From Bettongia penicillata ogilbyi (Eukaryota; Chordata; Mammalia; Diprotodontia; Potoroidae): a stretch of 64,000 bases of DNA. This document shows positions 32,285 to 43,345 of the stretch, piece after piece. The DNA is taken from contig JAJHZJ010000311.1 in the NCBI GenBank assembly GCA_023548195.1, positions 6,798,811 through 6,862,810 of the forward strand, in the 5' to 3' direction. The number at the start of each line of letters is the position of its first letter. Positions within the stretch are counted from its first letter, which is position 1. Under the pieces are notes generated by a model that did not search any database, had not been told where the DNA came from, and was given only the letters and a program-made list of their open reading frames with translations. The position numbers were made by a program, and so were the translations under genes.

Positions 32285-32600
32285 CTCACTGAATATTTTT
32301 TAAGTACTTGCTATGTGGCAGGCACCATGCTAGGTTTGGGGGATAGAAAGTCAAAAACAAAGCAGAGAGCTATTGAAGAGATCAGATAAAGGAGACTTGA
32401 TAACTAAATATTTATTCACTCAATTCAACAAACATTTATTAAGTACCTATAATATGCAATGTGCTATGTTAAGTACTAAGGATACTAAAAGAGCCAAAAG
32501 ATTCCCTGCTCTCAGTCTAATGAATATAGGAAACGAGAGAGAGAGCAGAGTCCAGGGTGACTCCTAGACCTTCAAGGAGCTTACATTCTATGACTAGGAT
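32285..32600 (-). mobile_element. Two antisense L2 3' ends in series
   Basis: First terminus at 32285-32395 (TAAGTACTTGCTATGTGGCA), second at about 32405-32600 (AACAAACATTTATTAAGTAC, TCAAGGAGCTTACATTCTAT). Confidence 0.75.
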
Positions 32601-32604
32601 ACAT

Positions 32605-33085
32605 CATAGTCACAATCAATCAATAAACATTTATTAAGCACCTATTATGTGCCAGGCACTGTGCTAAGAATTGAAGATACAAAAAAAGACCAAAGACACA
32701 CTTTGTCCTTGAGGAGCCCACAGTCTTATAGGAGACAACATAGCTATATACAACAAAATACATACTGAATAAATTGGAGATCCACAGAGGGAAGGCGCTA
32801 GAATTAAAGGGGCTCAGGAAAGGCTTCCTATAGAAGGTGGGATTTTAGCTGAGACTTGATAGAAGCCAGAGAAGCCAAGAGACTGAGATGAGGAGGTAGA
32901 ATATACTAGAGCATGAAGGGGCAACCAGGAAAAAAGTTCAGACTCAGGATAGGGCATGGCTTTTCCAAAGGATTGCTGTGTCAGTGTCCTTGGGGAAATG
33001 GGGAGGGATGTGTAAAGTATAAGAAGACTGAAAAGAGTGGGAGGGCAGGTTATAAAGGATTTTCAAAGTCAAACATAGGATTTCA
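32605..33085 (-). mobile_element. L2 3' part, antisense
   Basis: ATCAATCAATAAACATTTAT, TGCCAGGCACTGTGCTAAG, GGAAGGCGCTAGAATTAAAG and GATTTTAGCTGAGACTTGAT. One of the least diverged L2 ends in the window. It stops inside the end of the reading frame. Confidence 0.92.
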
Positions 33086-34033
33086 TCATATTCACTAAAA
33101 ATTACATGTATTTAAGGCATATATGCAGCGATTTGGAGGTAAGGGATGAGAGCACTAACAGCCTGGGCAGTCAGAGGAATCTTCACAAAGGCGATGGTCC
33201 TTGAGCTGAGCCTTGAGGCTCCAAGCTGAGTCAGGGGTTCCCAAAGCAGAACGGGGAGGGAAAGCATTCCAGGAATGGGGGACAACCTGGCAAAAACATA
33301 GAGGCAAGAGATGGAATGTTGTTTAGGGGGAGGTGCAAATAGACTAGTTTGCTGGAACACAGAGTGAGTGAGCAGGGAGTAATGTGTAATCATCCTGGAA
33401 TGATTGACTGGAGCCAGATTATGAGGGACTGTAAATGACAAATAAAGGAATTTCTATTTTATTGCAAGGGCAAAGGGAAACCACTAACTCTTCTTAAGCA
33501 AGGGAGGAATATAGCCAGATTTATATCTTAGGAGTATAAATTTGACAACTATGTGGAGAATGGATCAGAGTGGAGAGGAAGCAGATGGAGGGAGGAAGAC
33601 CCATTAGAAGGCTTTTTTGGTAGTCCATGTAGGAGGTGATGAGTATCTCACCTAGGGTAGTTATGGTGTGGGTAGAGAGAAAGAAGGGTGCGAGAGATGC
33701 TGAGGAGATGAAATAAAGACTTGCAAGTAACTGCATATGGGGAGTGGGGAGATGGTGGTCTGGTGGTTAACGGAGAGTAAAAAGTTGGTTCCTAGGCTAC
33801 AAACCTAGGTAACTGGAAGAACAGTGGAGTGCTTGACAAAGATAGGAAATTGAGGAGTAGGAGTGGAAGTTAAAGAAGACTTTGGAAGGAATTTATTGCT
33901 CTCTAGCCCTCTAATCAAAGCAGAGAAGCAATTGGAGAGAATTGAGTATCAAAAACTGAGTCAATCAACATGGTGATGAAATTTCAGGGCATGTGCTTAT
34001 TCTGAGTGAGGCATGGTGAATCAAGCAGACTGT

Positions 34034-34275
34034 TTATAGAAAATGGAGTTATCGTTGGTAATGGAAATCACTCCATCTGGGGTTTTCTTGGCAAACATAC
34101 TGGGGTGACTTGCCATTTCCTTCTCCAGGTCATTTTGCAGAGGGTGAAACTGAGACAAATGGGTTGAAGTGACTTGCCCAGGGTCACACAACTAGTAAGT
34201 ATCTGAGACTGTATTAGAGTTCAGGTCCTCCTGACTCAAGGTCCAGCGCTCCATTCATTGTGCCACCTAGCTGTC
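34034..34275 (-). mobile_element. Mar1-type SINE, antisense
   Basis: GGGGTTTTCTTGGCAAACAT, ACTTGCCATTTCCTTCTCCA, GACTTGCCCAGGGTCACACA and ATTGTGCCACCTAGCTGTC are the exact complement of the Mar1 order. Confidence 0.93.
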
Positions 34276-34352
34276 AGCACAATGACTGGTGTGTAGCAAA
34301 CGTTCGATAAATTCTTATTGACTGAAGGCTAACTGACAGAGAGCGACTAGAG

Positions 34353-34353
<1 letters not shown>

Positions 34354-34387
<34 letters not shown>
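34354..34387. repeat. (TG)17 microsatellite
   Basis: Thirty-four bases of pure TG, just beyond a sense L2 terminus (34276-34330: GTAGCAAACGTTCGATAAAT). Confidence 0.97.
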
Positions 34388-34388
<1 letters not shown>

Positions 34389-35011
34389 CATTATCAAATG
34401 TACAGTTTAGAAAAAATCACCTTGGTATCTGAATGGAAGCTGGATTGGAGTGGGGAGAGACTTGAGGCAGGAAGACCAGCTAGAAGGCTCTGTCAGTAGG
34501 TCAGGTAAAAGACGATAAGAGTCTGAGCTAAAGCTGTAGCAGTGTGAGTGGAGAGGAAGGTATATATATGAAAAATGTCATGAAGGTACAAATGAGAAGA
34601 TATGGAAATAGATTGTAGAGTAAGAATGGATGGAGGATAAGAATGAGGAGTCCAGTAAGACACCAAGGTTGCAAAACTAGGTGACTAGGAAGATGATGGT
34701 GATCTCACTAGGAAAAATAGGGAAGTTGGGAAATAAGGAAGTTGGTGGGGGTCAACACGTTTAGGACATGTTGAATTTAAGATAACTATGGGACACCCAA
34801 TTCAAGACGTTTAAGAAGCAGTTGGAGATGCATGACTATAGCTCAGAAGAGAGATTGGGACAGGATTTATTGATCTAGGAATCATCTTCATTGAACCCAT
34901 GGAAACTGATGAAATTACTAAATAAGATTGTACCGAACAAAAGAGAAGGGGGTCCAGGAAGGAGCCTTGAGGTCACCCATGGTAGAGGGTGTAATGTGGA
35001 GGAAGAGGTAA

Positions 35012-35454
35012 TGAAGTAACAAATAAGGTAATATACATAAAACATTTTACAAACTTTGAAATTCTATATAAATGCTGGTTCCTATTATTATTAATCAGAA
35101 AAACAGAGAGAACCAGGGGTCCTTAGTTTCCCCCACAGCACACAAGAGTTTTCTCTAAAAGACAACAAAGCTGTCCCCGGGACTTCAGGGACCACTGTTT
35201 CCCTTGATACAGCTTCCTGGTCACCTAAAGGCATAAAAAGTCCTACTCATGTAGGACTACATGATGCCACAAGTTGGTGAATGTTGAGGAGCTGCATCCA
35301 GAAAAGCAAGCTTTGTTGCACATAATTTCTGCGCTTGTGCAAAGCAAACTTCCTTTTGTCAGCTGTCCAATGACCTAATGAGTGTTTAATTTTGTCCTAG
35401 TATTGAACCTTTACTGACAGAGTGCTGACTTGAGCCTCCCGGACCCTCCCCAGG
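35012..35454. other. Foreign insert in the L2 reading frame
   Basis: 35015-35092 is a sense MIR 3' end (CATTTTACAAACTTTGAAAT, TATATAAATGCTGG). 35093-35454 matches nothing I recognise. It carries a perfect 8-bp hairpin AGTCCTAC/GTAGGACT (35239-35246, 35251-35258) next to CATAAAAAG. Confidence 0.5.
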
Positions 35455-36642
35455 GAGACTGAGAAGGGGGCAGATAGGATGCAGAAACAGGAGAGGGCAG
35501 TGTCACCAAAAACCTAAAGGAATGAGAATATCTGGAAGAAGGTAGAGATTGACAGTGTCAAATGCTGCTGCCAAACAGTCAAGAAGGATTAAGATTGAGA
35601 AAAAGTCATTGCATTTGGCAGGTAGGAGATCATTTATAACTTTGGAAAAGGCAATTTCAATTCAGAAGTCAGATTGCAGAGGGTTTAGAAGCACTGATTA
35701 TAGATGGCTTTCACAAGGATGTTAGCCTTGAAGGCGAGGAGAGGTATAGGACAAGTTAGTAAGGATGATCAAATCAATCAAGAGGTTTTTAAAGTTGGGG
35801 AGACATGGGTATGTTTTTAGGGAGTAGGGGAAGAGCCAGTAGCTAGGGAAATATGAGAGAGACAAAAAAAAAAACAGAGAGATAAACAGAGACAGAGAGG
35901 CAAAGAAAACAGAGACAGAGAGACAGACCAAGAGAGAGGGACAGAGTGAGATAGAGAATAATAGTGGGGGGCCATTTGCTGAAGAAAAACTACCTCTTCC
36001 TCTGAGACTGGAAGGAGGAAATAGTAGAAGATGATGTCTGAATGATATGAGATGAGAAAGAAGGGGTGAAACTTTCTGAGATTTTGTCTTAGTTTTTTCA
36101 TTGATATAATTTTCAGGGAAGTGTAACATGAGGTCCTCATGTGAGGGGTGTAGGGGTATGAGATTGTGGTGAGAAATTTAAGAAGGGATGAAAAGATTTG
36201 AAATAGCTACTGTGGAAAGTGGGATAATGAAACTAGAGAGGGAAAGGACACTCACTTAGCTGAAATGAGGACCCTGTTAAAATTAGATAACAAAATTTGT
36301 AGAGGCCAGTTGTGTGATTTCCTTCCCCTCTATTCAATGGCACATAAGTGAGAGGGAAGGAAATGGATGTGGGAATAATTCAGTGTTATGACTTGGCAAG
36401 GCTGTAATCTGCGTGATCTCTATTAGGACAAAGGGGCAAGAGAATCAAGGAGGGAGGATCACATAGAGTTGAGTTGGTTCACCAAGAGGTTGAACAGAAA
36501 AGGGAAAAGAGTGTAGCCAGTGGCCAGGTGAGTCCAGGGAAAGAAATGAGGGGTAGAAGGAATGGATGCCATGATGAAGAGGAACAGAGCTAAGGGCTAG
36601 GCCTCGCGAGATCAGGTAGGTGAGAACCTGACTTAAAGGCTT

Positions 36643-36721
<79 letters not shown>

Positions 36722-36930
36722 AGGAAAGAAAGAAAAAAGCAAGAAAGAAAGAAAGAAAGAAGGAAAGAAAGAAAGAAGGAAGGAAAGAAAGAAGGAAGGA
36801 AAGAAAGAAAGAAAAAAGAAAGAAGGAAAGAAAGAAAGAAAGAAAGAAGGAAAGAAAGAAAAAAGAAAGAAAGAAAGAAAGAAGGAAGGAAGGAAAGAAA
36901 GAAGGAAAGAAAGAAAAGAAAAGAAAAAAA
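36643..36930. repeat. GAAA/GGAA microsatellite, about 290 bp
   Basis: Pure GAAA to about 36720, then mixed GAAA, GGAA and AAAA units. The complement gives a frame of about 190 codons of F, L and S that is not a protein gene. Confidence 0.98.
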
Positions 36931-36962
36931 AGTTCTAGATTTTCTACCAAATTGACCTAGGT

Positions 36963-37128
36963 CAGGGGTGAGGAACCTGTGGCCCTTTAGGTTCTCAAGT
37001 ATGGCCCTTTGACTGGATTCAAACTTCATAGATCAAATTGATTTGCTCGCGTGGATTCAGTCAAGGGGCCAAACATGAGGACCTAGGGGGCCACATGTGA
37101 CCTCAAGGCTGCAGGTTCCCCACCACTG
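36963..37128. mobile_element. hAT-type MITE, 166 bp
   Basis: Left end CAGGGGTGAGGAACCTGTGG and right end CTGCAGGTTCCCCACCACTG are inverted repeats, and CTTTGACTGGATTCAAACTT pairs with GTGGATTCAGTCAAGGGGCC further in. ACCTAGGT (36955-36962) and GCCTAGGC (37129-37136) form an 8-bp duplication with changed ends. No transposase. Confidence 0.85.
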
Positions 37129-37164
37129 GCCTAGGCTATTTGACTTCTTTCCCCTTCCCCCTTA

Positions 37165-37290
37165 TCCTGATTCACCTTATCTTTTATCTCTTTAGTTTGT
37201 CACCATCTTTAAAATCTAATTTTGCGCACACAGTAGGTACTTAAAATAAATATTTGAATTTTTAATGAATTTCTGCCTTTTGAACTTTCT
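37165..37290 (+). mobile_element. L2 3' end, sense
   Basis: CACACAGTAGGTACTTAAAA and TAAATATTTGAATTTTTAAT mark a weak L2 terminus. Confidence 0.45.
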
Positions 37291-37679
37291 GTTTGTCTGT
37301 CATGACACTTTCAATTCTGTTTTGGCTGTGCTAGCCTCTTCATGAGGCTTCAGATAAGTCTCTTGTTCCTGGCTTTCAGGACCTATGGAGACTGAGATCA
37401 GGATGCCTATATCTGTGTCTTCCCAGTGCAGAGGCCACAACTTGATGGTAGCTCAGAAGAGTCTTTCTTACCCTGTGTCACTGAACAATACTTGAATAAC
37501 TATGTACTCAGGGGCTGGACTTTAGGCCCAATCCTTGAGATTTCCAGTAGCTCCCCTGCCCTTTTAGATATCAGTGCTGAAGTCACCCCTACTATGATCA
37601 TGGCAGTGGCAGGCACTTCAGTGATGTTAACTAATAAGCAGAGGAGGTAGAGATTATATGGAGCTCGACAGAATCATAG
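37291..37679. other. Unassigned DNA
   Basis: An open frame of 74 codons (37426-37650, plus) with no recognised family; probably chance. Confidence 0.45.
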
Positions 37680-37935
37680 GAAGATGAAACTTGAACAAAG
37701 ACTAAAAGGAAACTGGGAGGCAGGGAGCAGGGGAAGCGGGGACAATGCATTCCAGACATGGAAGACAGTGAAAAGACCGGAGACAAGAGGTAGAGAGCAT
37801 TGTGTAAGTGTGGAACAGCAAATACACCAACAGGGTCCAGCTGGGCCATCGAGTGTGGGGAGGGAAGTAAACTATAAAAAGACTGGAAAGGTAGGAAAGA
37901 GTCAGGTTGTAAAGAAGATTGAAGACTAAAGTAAT
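37680..37935 (-). mobile_element. L2 end of reading frame, antisense
   Basis: ATGCATTCCAGACATGGAAG, GACTGGAAAGGTAGGAAAGA and GTCAGGTTGTAAAGAAGATT. The minus-strand frame (37631-38059) includes the L2 C-terminal region. Confidence 0.78.
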
Positions 37936-38465
37936 TGTTGCCAGACACCATTTTTGCTAGGGCTGCCAGGTAAACATATAGGTAGACACATTCCTGCCCA
38001 GTGTAAGATGATATCCGAGACGTACCAAGACAGGAAAACAAGAGACACATGGTTCTCATTCTCCATTATAATACCTCCTCGTCAGTTAAGTTTCAGAAGG
38101 CAAAGGGATTAGTTGGATAGGAAGGGAGCAGGAAGTTTGAGAGATTACAAGGAATGAGAAGAAAAGCCACAAGAGGAAGAGAAGGGAAAGAAATAAGGCA
38201 GACAATCACTTGATGAAGAGGGAATTTGACGAAGACTGGAAGGAGATGATGGTTGTGAGAGCAGAGAGGTCAGAATGAAAGAAAGGACAGGAAGTTGGGA
38301 TTGAAGAACATAAAGGAGGGAATTCAGTGAGGGTATAAGTGAGTGAAAGGGGATCTTGTTGGAAAGATTTTTTTTTAGAAACAGGGGTGGTCAGGTGAGG
38401 AGCAGCCAGTCCAACAAAGAGAAGGTTGTTTGATCTCCTTTTATCATCATTCTCCCCCAAACTCA
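37936..38465. other. Unassigned purine-rich DNA
   Basis: Purine-rich from 38090 to 38380 without clear family signature. Confidence 0.45.
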
Positions 38466-38640
38466 CCATCTCATAGAAACGAAGCGCTTTTCCTGGCAAT
38501 GTGATCCTTCCCAGTCCCATGACGGGAACCACTGTGCCACCAGGAACCCTCAGCATCCCAGGGAATCCAGCAACTGTGATTCTGCCTGTCCTCAAGAGTA
38601 ACTGTTCTCATGTCATTGCAGGAAACTGGGCAGGGCTTCC
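38466..38640. other. Candidate exon or conserved element
   Basis: Less AT-rich than its surroundings and matched to no repeat. On the minus strand the segment ends in ATG|GTGAGT, a near-ideal splice donor (38461-38469), and a frame is open from about 38600 (reads RTGRITVAGFPG, VPGGTVVPVMGLG, ITLPGKALRFYEM). A possible acceptor is CTATCATAGCTTGCAG, ending at 38641. On the plus strand a different frame is open from AAACGAAG after a pyrimidine-rich CATCTCATAG (reads PGNVILPSPMTGTTVPPG). Both cannot be real. I recognise neither protein. Confidence 0.3.
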
Positions 38641-39184
38641 CTGCAAGCTATGATAGATTCAAGGGAGAGGCAGGTGGATGTTAGAGCTACGTTTAAAATG
38701 TCTTTAGGGATGCTGCTTGTCACTTCCTCTTAAATATTTTGTACAGTGATACCTTCAACTCTATGGACACAGACTAAAGGCTAAATAGAAATTCTTTTAA
38801 AGGGCTAATGTAGAGGGACAGGATTGGTCCTTAACCACCTCAAAGGTTCCCCAAATCACATCAGAATTTTAGTGTGTATTTTAGAATATGTTTGTTAAAA
38901 CATGATCTGACCTGCAACAACTACATATCTAATCCACAACAAGTAATCATGTACTAATAGGGTTCCCCATAACAGCAGGTGAGAGACTTTTGCACAATAT
39001 ATCCTCATCAAACCACTGACACTGCAAGAGCAACTTATTCTTGCCTACTTAGGAGAGATGGAAATAAATGTGGGTGCATTTAAATATGCTACATTGTCAT
39101 ACATATAATGCTTGGTTATCTATATTTATGGAGGGGAGAAGAGGAGCAGATTATATAAAATCTGAGATGATTTCTGTTTGGTTT
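38641..39184. other. Unassigned DNA
   Basis: No repeat or coding feature recognised. Confidence 0.45.
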
Positions 39185-39512
39185 TTGAATGCAGTTAAGG
39201 CATGTACACTAAGATATATAATATATATAAAACTGATCATGTCATGTATAAATAGTACACATAAGTAAGCACAGGAGCATTTATACATGCATGTTTGTGA
39301 TATCTGTACGTGTGCACACATGCGACAAATTTCTCTGTACACAGTGCACTGTCATGTACGCGTGTTTTATATGTATTTGTATGTATATATTTATAACATG
39401 TATGTGTATTTATTAAAATATTGTGTGTTTGTACATGTATGTGTGCATTATATTTATACATATACACACTGGCATATATTTATACATACACACACTGGCA
39501 TAACCAAATATC
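39185..39512. repeat. TATG/TGTA-rich low-complexity DNA
   Basis: Mixed TATA, TGTG and CATG units, with a near-perfect tandem pair of about 28 bases at 39455-39502 (TTATACATATACACACTGGC). Several false open frames arise here. Confidence 0.85.
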
Positions 39513-39524
39513 TCAGACCTAGAG

Positions 39525-39722
39525 AGGCAGGGTGTTACAGAAAAAAGGTTACTGAATTTGGAGTCACAAGACCTGGTTCTGAATCCAACTCTGCTACTTT
39601 CTACCTGTCAGATTTTGAGCAAGTCCCTTAATCTTTAGGGGCCTCAGTTTCCTCATCTGCAAAGTAAGGAGTTTGAACTAGTTGCTTTATAAGTTCCCTT
39701 CCGCTCTCAGTCTGTATTCCTG
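39525..39722 (+). mobile_element. MIR-type SINE, sense
   Basis: TTTGGAGTCACAAGACCTGG, GCCTCAGTTTCCTCATCTGC and TTCCCTTCCGCTCTCAGTCT. Confidence 0.9.
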
Positions 39723-39734
39723 TGAAGGTTGTTG

Positions 39735-40815
39735 AGTGCCAGAGCATTTAGTATTTGCTCCTGGAGGAAATAGGAAACCAGTGAGTTTATTGGGTGGCAG
39801 GATGGGGGTGTAACATGATTAGGACTGCATTTTAGAAAAATCACTTTAGTGGCTAGAGGGAGAATAGATTGGGATAGGGAGAGACTTGAGGCAGGCAGAC
39901 CCACCAGTAGGTTATTGCAGTCACTTCAGCATGAAGTGATGAGGGCCTTCATCAGAGTGGTGGCAATGTAGGAAGGGAGAGGAGGACATATTAGAGAGGT
40001 AAAACTGACAGGCCTTAACAAGAGCTTGAATATGGGAATGAGACAGTGTGTGGAATCCAGGACGACACCGAAGTTGTGAGCCTGAGGGACTGGGAGGATA
40101 ATGTTGCCCCCTCCAATAATACGGAAGGCAGGAGGTAGGAAGAGTTTGGAAAGATAATAAGTTCTATTTTGAACATGATGAGTTTAAGATGTCTATTGGA
40201 TATTCAGCTTGCGAAATCTGAAAAGCAGTTGGACATGCAATATTAAAGATCAGCAGAGAGATTGGGGCAGGTAATGTAGATTTGAGAGCCATCAGCATAG
40301 AGGTGGTCATTAAATCCATGGGAGCTGATGAGATCACCAAGTGAAGTGGTATATAGAGAGAAGAAAACTCAGAAAGAAAACCCAGAGGACACCTATAGTT
40401 AGAGGGTGTGATCCAGAGGAGAAGCCAGCAAAGGAAACCGAGAAGGAGCATTCAAATAAGTATAGAAAGAGTAGGGTCCCAAAAAGCTAGAGAAAAGAGA
40501 GTATTAAAGAGAAGAGACTGACAACAATGTCAAACGCTGCAGAGAGGTCAAGGAGAATGAAGATTGAAAAATGGCCATTGGATTTGACAACGAAGAGATC
40601 ATTAGTAAGTTTGGACAGAGCAGTTTCGGTGGAATAAGGTCAGAAGCCAGGCTATAAAGGGTTAAGAAGATAATGTGAGAAGAGAAATATGATGTTCCTA
40701 TTGTAGACAGCCTTTTGGAGGAGTTTAGCTACAAAGGGTAAAAGAGAAATAGGAATGATAGCTAGCAGGAGTGGAAGGATCAAGTAAGGGTGTTTTCAGA
40801 ACAGAGGAGACATCC
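39735..40815 (-). mobile_element. L2 reverse-transcriptase region, antisense
   Basis: The best preserved L2 coding segment here. On the minus strand I read AAFDIV (motif A, near 40530), [11 protein letters not shown] (the YADD box with the second D changed to G, near 40290), CPNLSADL, then LILYP-type C-terminal coding DNA, including MGLPASSLSLSQSI at 39860-39904. The 3' terminus is missing (truncated at 39735) and frameshifts break the frame. L2 is a LINE of the CR1/Jockey branch copied by target-primed reverse transcription. The YADD change and frame breaks make this copy dead. Confidence 0.9.
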
Positions 40816-42369
40816 TGTTCCTTCTCATTCTCTGCCTCCCCATCTAACTGGTATCCAAACAGTGCTGACACAGAGGCCTTCCTTAGAAGTTGCTTAGGTA
40901 CACAGCAACCCACTCTCCAACTTCTCTAGGTCTCTTTTTTAAACAACAGAAGGGCTGAGCTCTCTCACTCTTTCCTTCTTTGTCGCTCACAGGCATTACT
41001 TACTCAGTGGGGAAAGATTGTCATTGACAACACAGGTAAAGAAAGAACTAAGGACTGAGTAAAAGAGGAGTGGGATGGAAATGGAAACACCTTGGGAGAG
41101 AGTAGGTTTTAATAGGCAGAGAATTAGTGAAATCACGGACTTAACCTTTCAGAAAACTCACCTCAAAGTTTTGGCTCATTCTTTCCGACTCACCCACTTG
41201 TTCTTGCCCCCATCTTGCTACAGGAAGGGCACTTCCGGAGCAGCCCCCAAACGCTGGGGAACAAAGCTAGGTGGTAATGCTTTCCTCCCCATCACCTGCC
41301 CCTCACTAAATCCAATACTTTGCTGATAACTAAAGTGCCTAGATACAATTTCCTCCCTGCTCTGTAACAGCAACAAAATAAAAGGTAATTTGTTTTGCCT
41401 CAGGGGAATCCGTGTGAGCTGTCTTCGTAAAGGCCCTGGGAGATATTTTTAGAAGAGTTATACCAATACCTCCGGGCATAAGCTCCCCAAAAAGGTTCTT
41501 TCTATAAGTGAAACAAAGGTTAAAAGCTCTGTGAGCAAGGGAATGCTATAGGGAATAAGGAGAGAAGTATAGCCAGAGGCTTTGTAAAGTCTTTTGGATA
41601 GAAAGGTATTTGAAAAATGGAATAATGGACCATTGTCTTTATGTTCTCAAATGTCGAACTATGGTAAGGAGCTGAGAGGGATTCAGTCTTAAGGGCTATG
41701 TAAATAATGTGTCGATTTGGTTCAATTTAATTAAAACTTAAATTAAATTTCAGAAATGAATTAAATAAGAAAACTGAGCCACAAGGCTGAGTGGGGAAGG
41801 GATGAAGTTCTGTGGGGCTCCTGTCCTTTTCTCTGTTGCCAGTATCAATAGGCACTTTGTAAAAGAGATCTCTGTTCTCTGTAAGTGGAAGGAGGCTCCT
41901 ACAGCTGAGGCAACCTGATGAGGAGGGTTGAGGCTTCCTGATTTGGTCCCTATGTTAGAATAACAGCATCTTTTGTCATGGCGGAACCCTTTGAAGCAAG
42001 GGTATGCATCTCCTTCAGTGTCCATGGCTGAATATTTCTTTAGGGCTTATTCACTGCCTACTTCCAAAAAGGATTTGAGGCAGGTTATAAAATTAAACAC
42101 AGTATGAAACAGAAAAATAAAAACAGAACAAAACCAATTAAGAGGAATAAAGAGATAAACGTTGCTGAGAAACCCAGATAAAATGGGTCCTGGAGTTTAG
42201 CACTGAATTAAACTCAGTTTCCTGGCAATTGATGCAAAGAGAAACATATTCAGTCGGTCCACAAACATTTCAATCAGTCAATTAATAGATGTGAAGTGCT
42301 TCCGAGGTGCCTCACACTGTGTTGTGTAAGGTCTTCAAAGGTCCCTTCAGATAACTCAGAAGAAGAAAT
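40816..42369. other. Unassigned DNA, about 1.5 kb
   Basis: One of the longest stretches without a recognised repeat. Open frames at 41075-41326 (plus) and 41750-42025 (minus) show no recognisable domain. A weak L2-like terminus may lie at 42250-42340. Confidence 0.45.
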
Positions 42370-42654
42370 TTCATTCTGTCATACTCAGCTTCCAGTCATT
42401 TAACCTTTGCCTGCTAACCTTGGGTGAGGAGGAGCAGCTACTTGCAGGGGCAACTCGTTCTACATTTGAATAGCTTTGAAAGTTGATCTATCGTTAAATC
42501 TAAATTATCTCCTTAGCAACTTCCACCCATAGTTCCTACTTCAGCCCTCTCAGATAAAATAAGTCCAGTATCTCTTTCAAATACTTGATGACAGCTATTG
42601 TGTGCCATCTCCTTCCCCTCCAGCTCTACCTTTTTACTTTTCCAGGCTAATTAT

Positions 42655-42830
42655 GTCCACAGTTCCAGACAATTTTCAAGGAGCTCACAGTCTAATGGGG
42701 GAGATAACATGCAAACAACTATGTACAAACTAGATACAAAATCAATTGGAAATAAAAACAGAAGGAAGACACTAGAATTACAGGCAATCGGGAAAGGCTT
42801 GGTTGACCTCCTCTGAATGTTTTCCAGCTT
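42655..42830 (-). mobile_element. L2 3' part, antisense
   Basis: CAAGGAGCTCACAGTCTAAT, GGGGGAGATAACATGCAAAC and GAAGACACTAGAATTACAGG, inserted in the CR1/L3. Confidence 0.85.
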
Positions 42831-43099
42831 AATGTCTTTCTCAAAAAAATAGTATGCATACTTTCGGGGTGGTATGATCAGAGCAGAGTATGGCAGGACA
42901 ATTACCTCAGTATTCCTGGAAATTAAGATTCTCTTAATATTCCAAAGTTACATCAACTTTTTGGCTTCCATATCATACTGCTGACTCACATGAAGTTTAT
43001 GGTCCACTAAAATCCCTACATATCTTTGAGATGAATTATCCTCTAGATATATTTCTACTATCTTGTTCTTATGAAGTATATTTCTTAAATGCAAGTATA

Positions 43100-43345
43100 A
43101 GACTGTTGATTTTCAGTTGTGTCCAACTCTTTATGACTCCATTGGCAAAGATAATGAAGTGGTTTACCATTTCCTTCTCCAGCTCCTTTTATACATGAGG
43201 AACCATAGTAGACAGGGTGAAGTGTCTTGCCTAGAGTTATACAGCTAGGAAGTGTCTGAGGCCAGATTTGAACCTAAGAAGATGAGTCTTCCTGACTCTA
43301 GGCCTGGTATTCTATCTACTGTGCCACCCAACTGCCCTTTTATAC
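43100..43345 (-). mobile_element. Mar1-type SINE, antisense
   Basis: TCAGTTGTGTCCAACTCTTT, TTACCATTTCCTTCTCCAGC, CCAGATTTGAACCTAAGAAG and CTACTGTGCCACCCAACTGC. Full length, inserted in the CR1/L3. Confidence 0.93.

Larger units (their letters stand above)
33110..36560 (-). mobile_element. Long L2, antisense, composite (3.4 kb with insertions)
   Basis: The minus strand holds the L2 reading frame from its C-terminus (about 33112-33441) through reverse transcriptase to upstream coding DNA near 36560. Landmarks: AFDTV of reverse-transcriptase motif A, whose complement is GACAGTGTCAAATGCTGC at 35552; a damaged YADD region at about 34880-34900 (reads EDDS); and AGAGGGTGTAATGTGGAGGA at 34985. Insertions: an antisense Mar1 at 34034-34275, an L2 3' terminus plus TG repeat at 34276-34388, and 35012-35454 (a MIR 3' end and unknown DNA). 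Stops and frameshifts throughout, so not active. Confidence 0.8.

Noticed and set aside
36445..37029. The longest open frame in the window (194 codons, minus strand).
   Set aside because: It is the complement of the GAAA/GGAA microsatellite, giving only F, L and S blocks, with ends in L2-derived and MITE DNA.
37631..38059. A 142-codon minus-strand frame.
   Set aside because: Covers the C-terminal coding region of an L2 and its flank.
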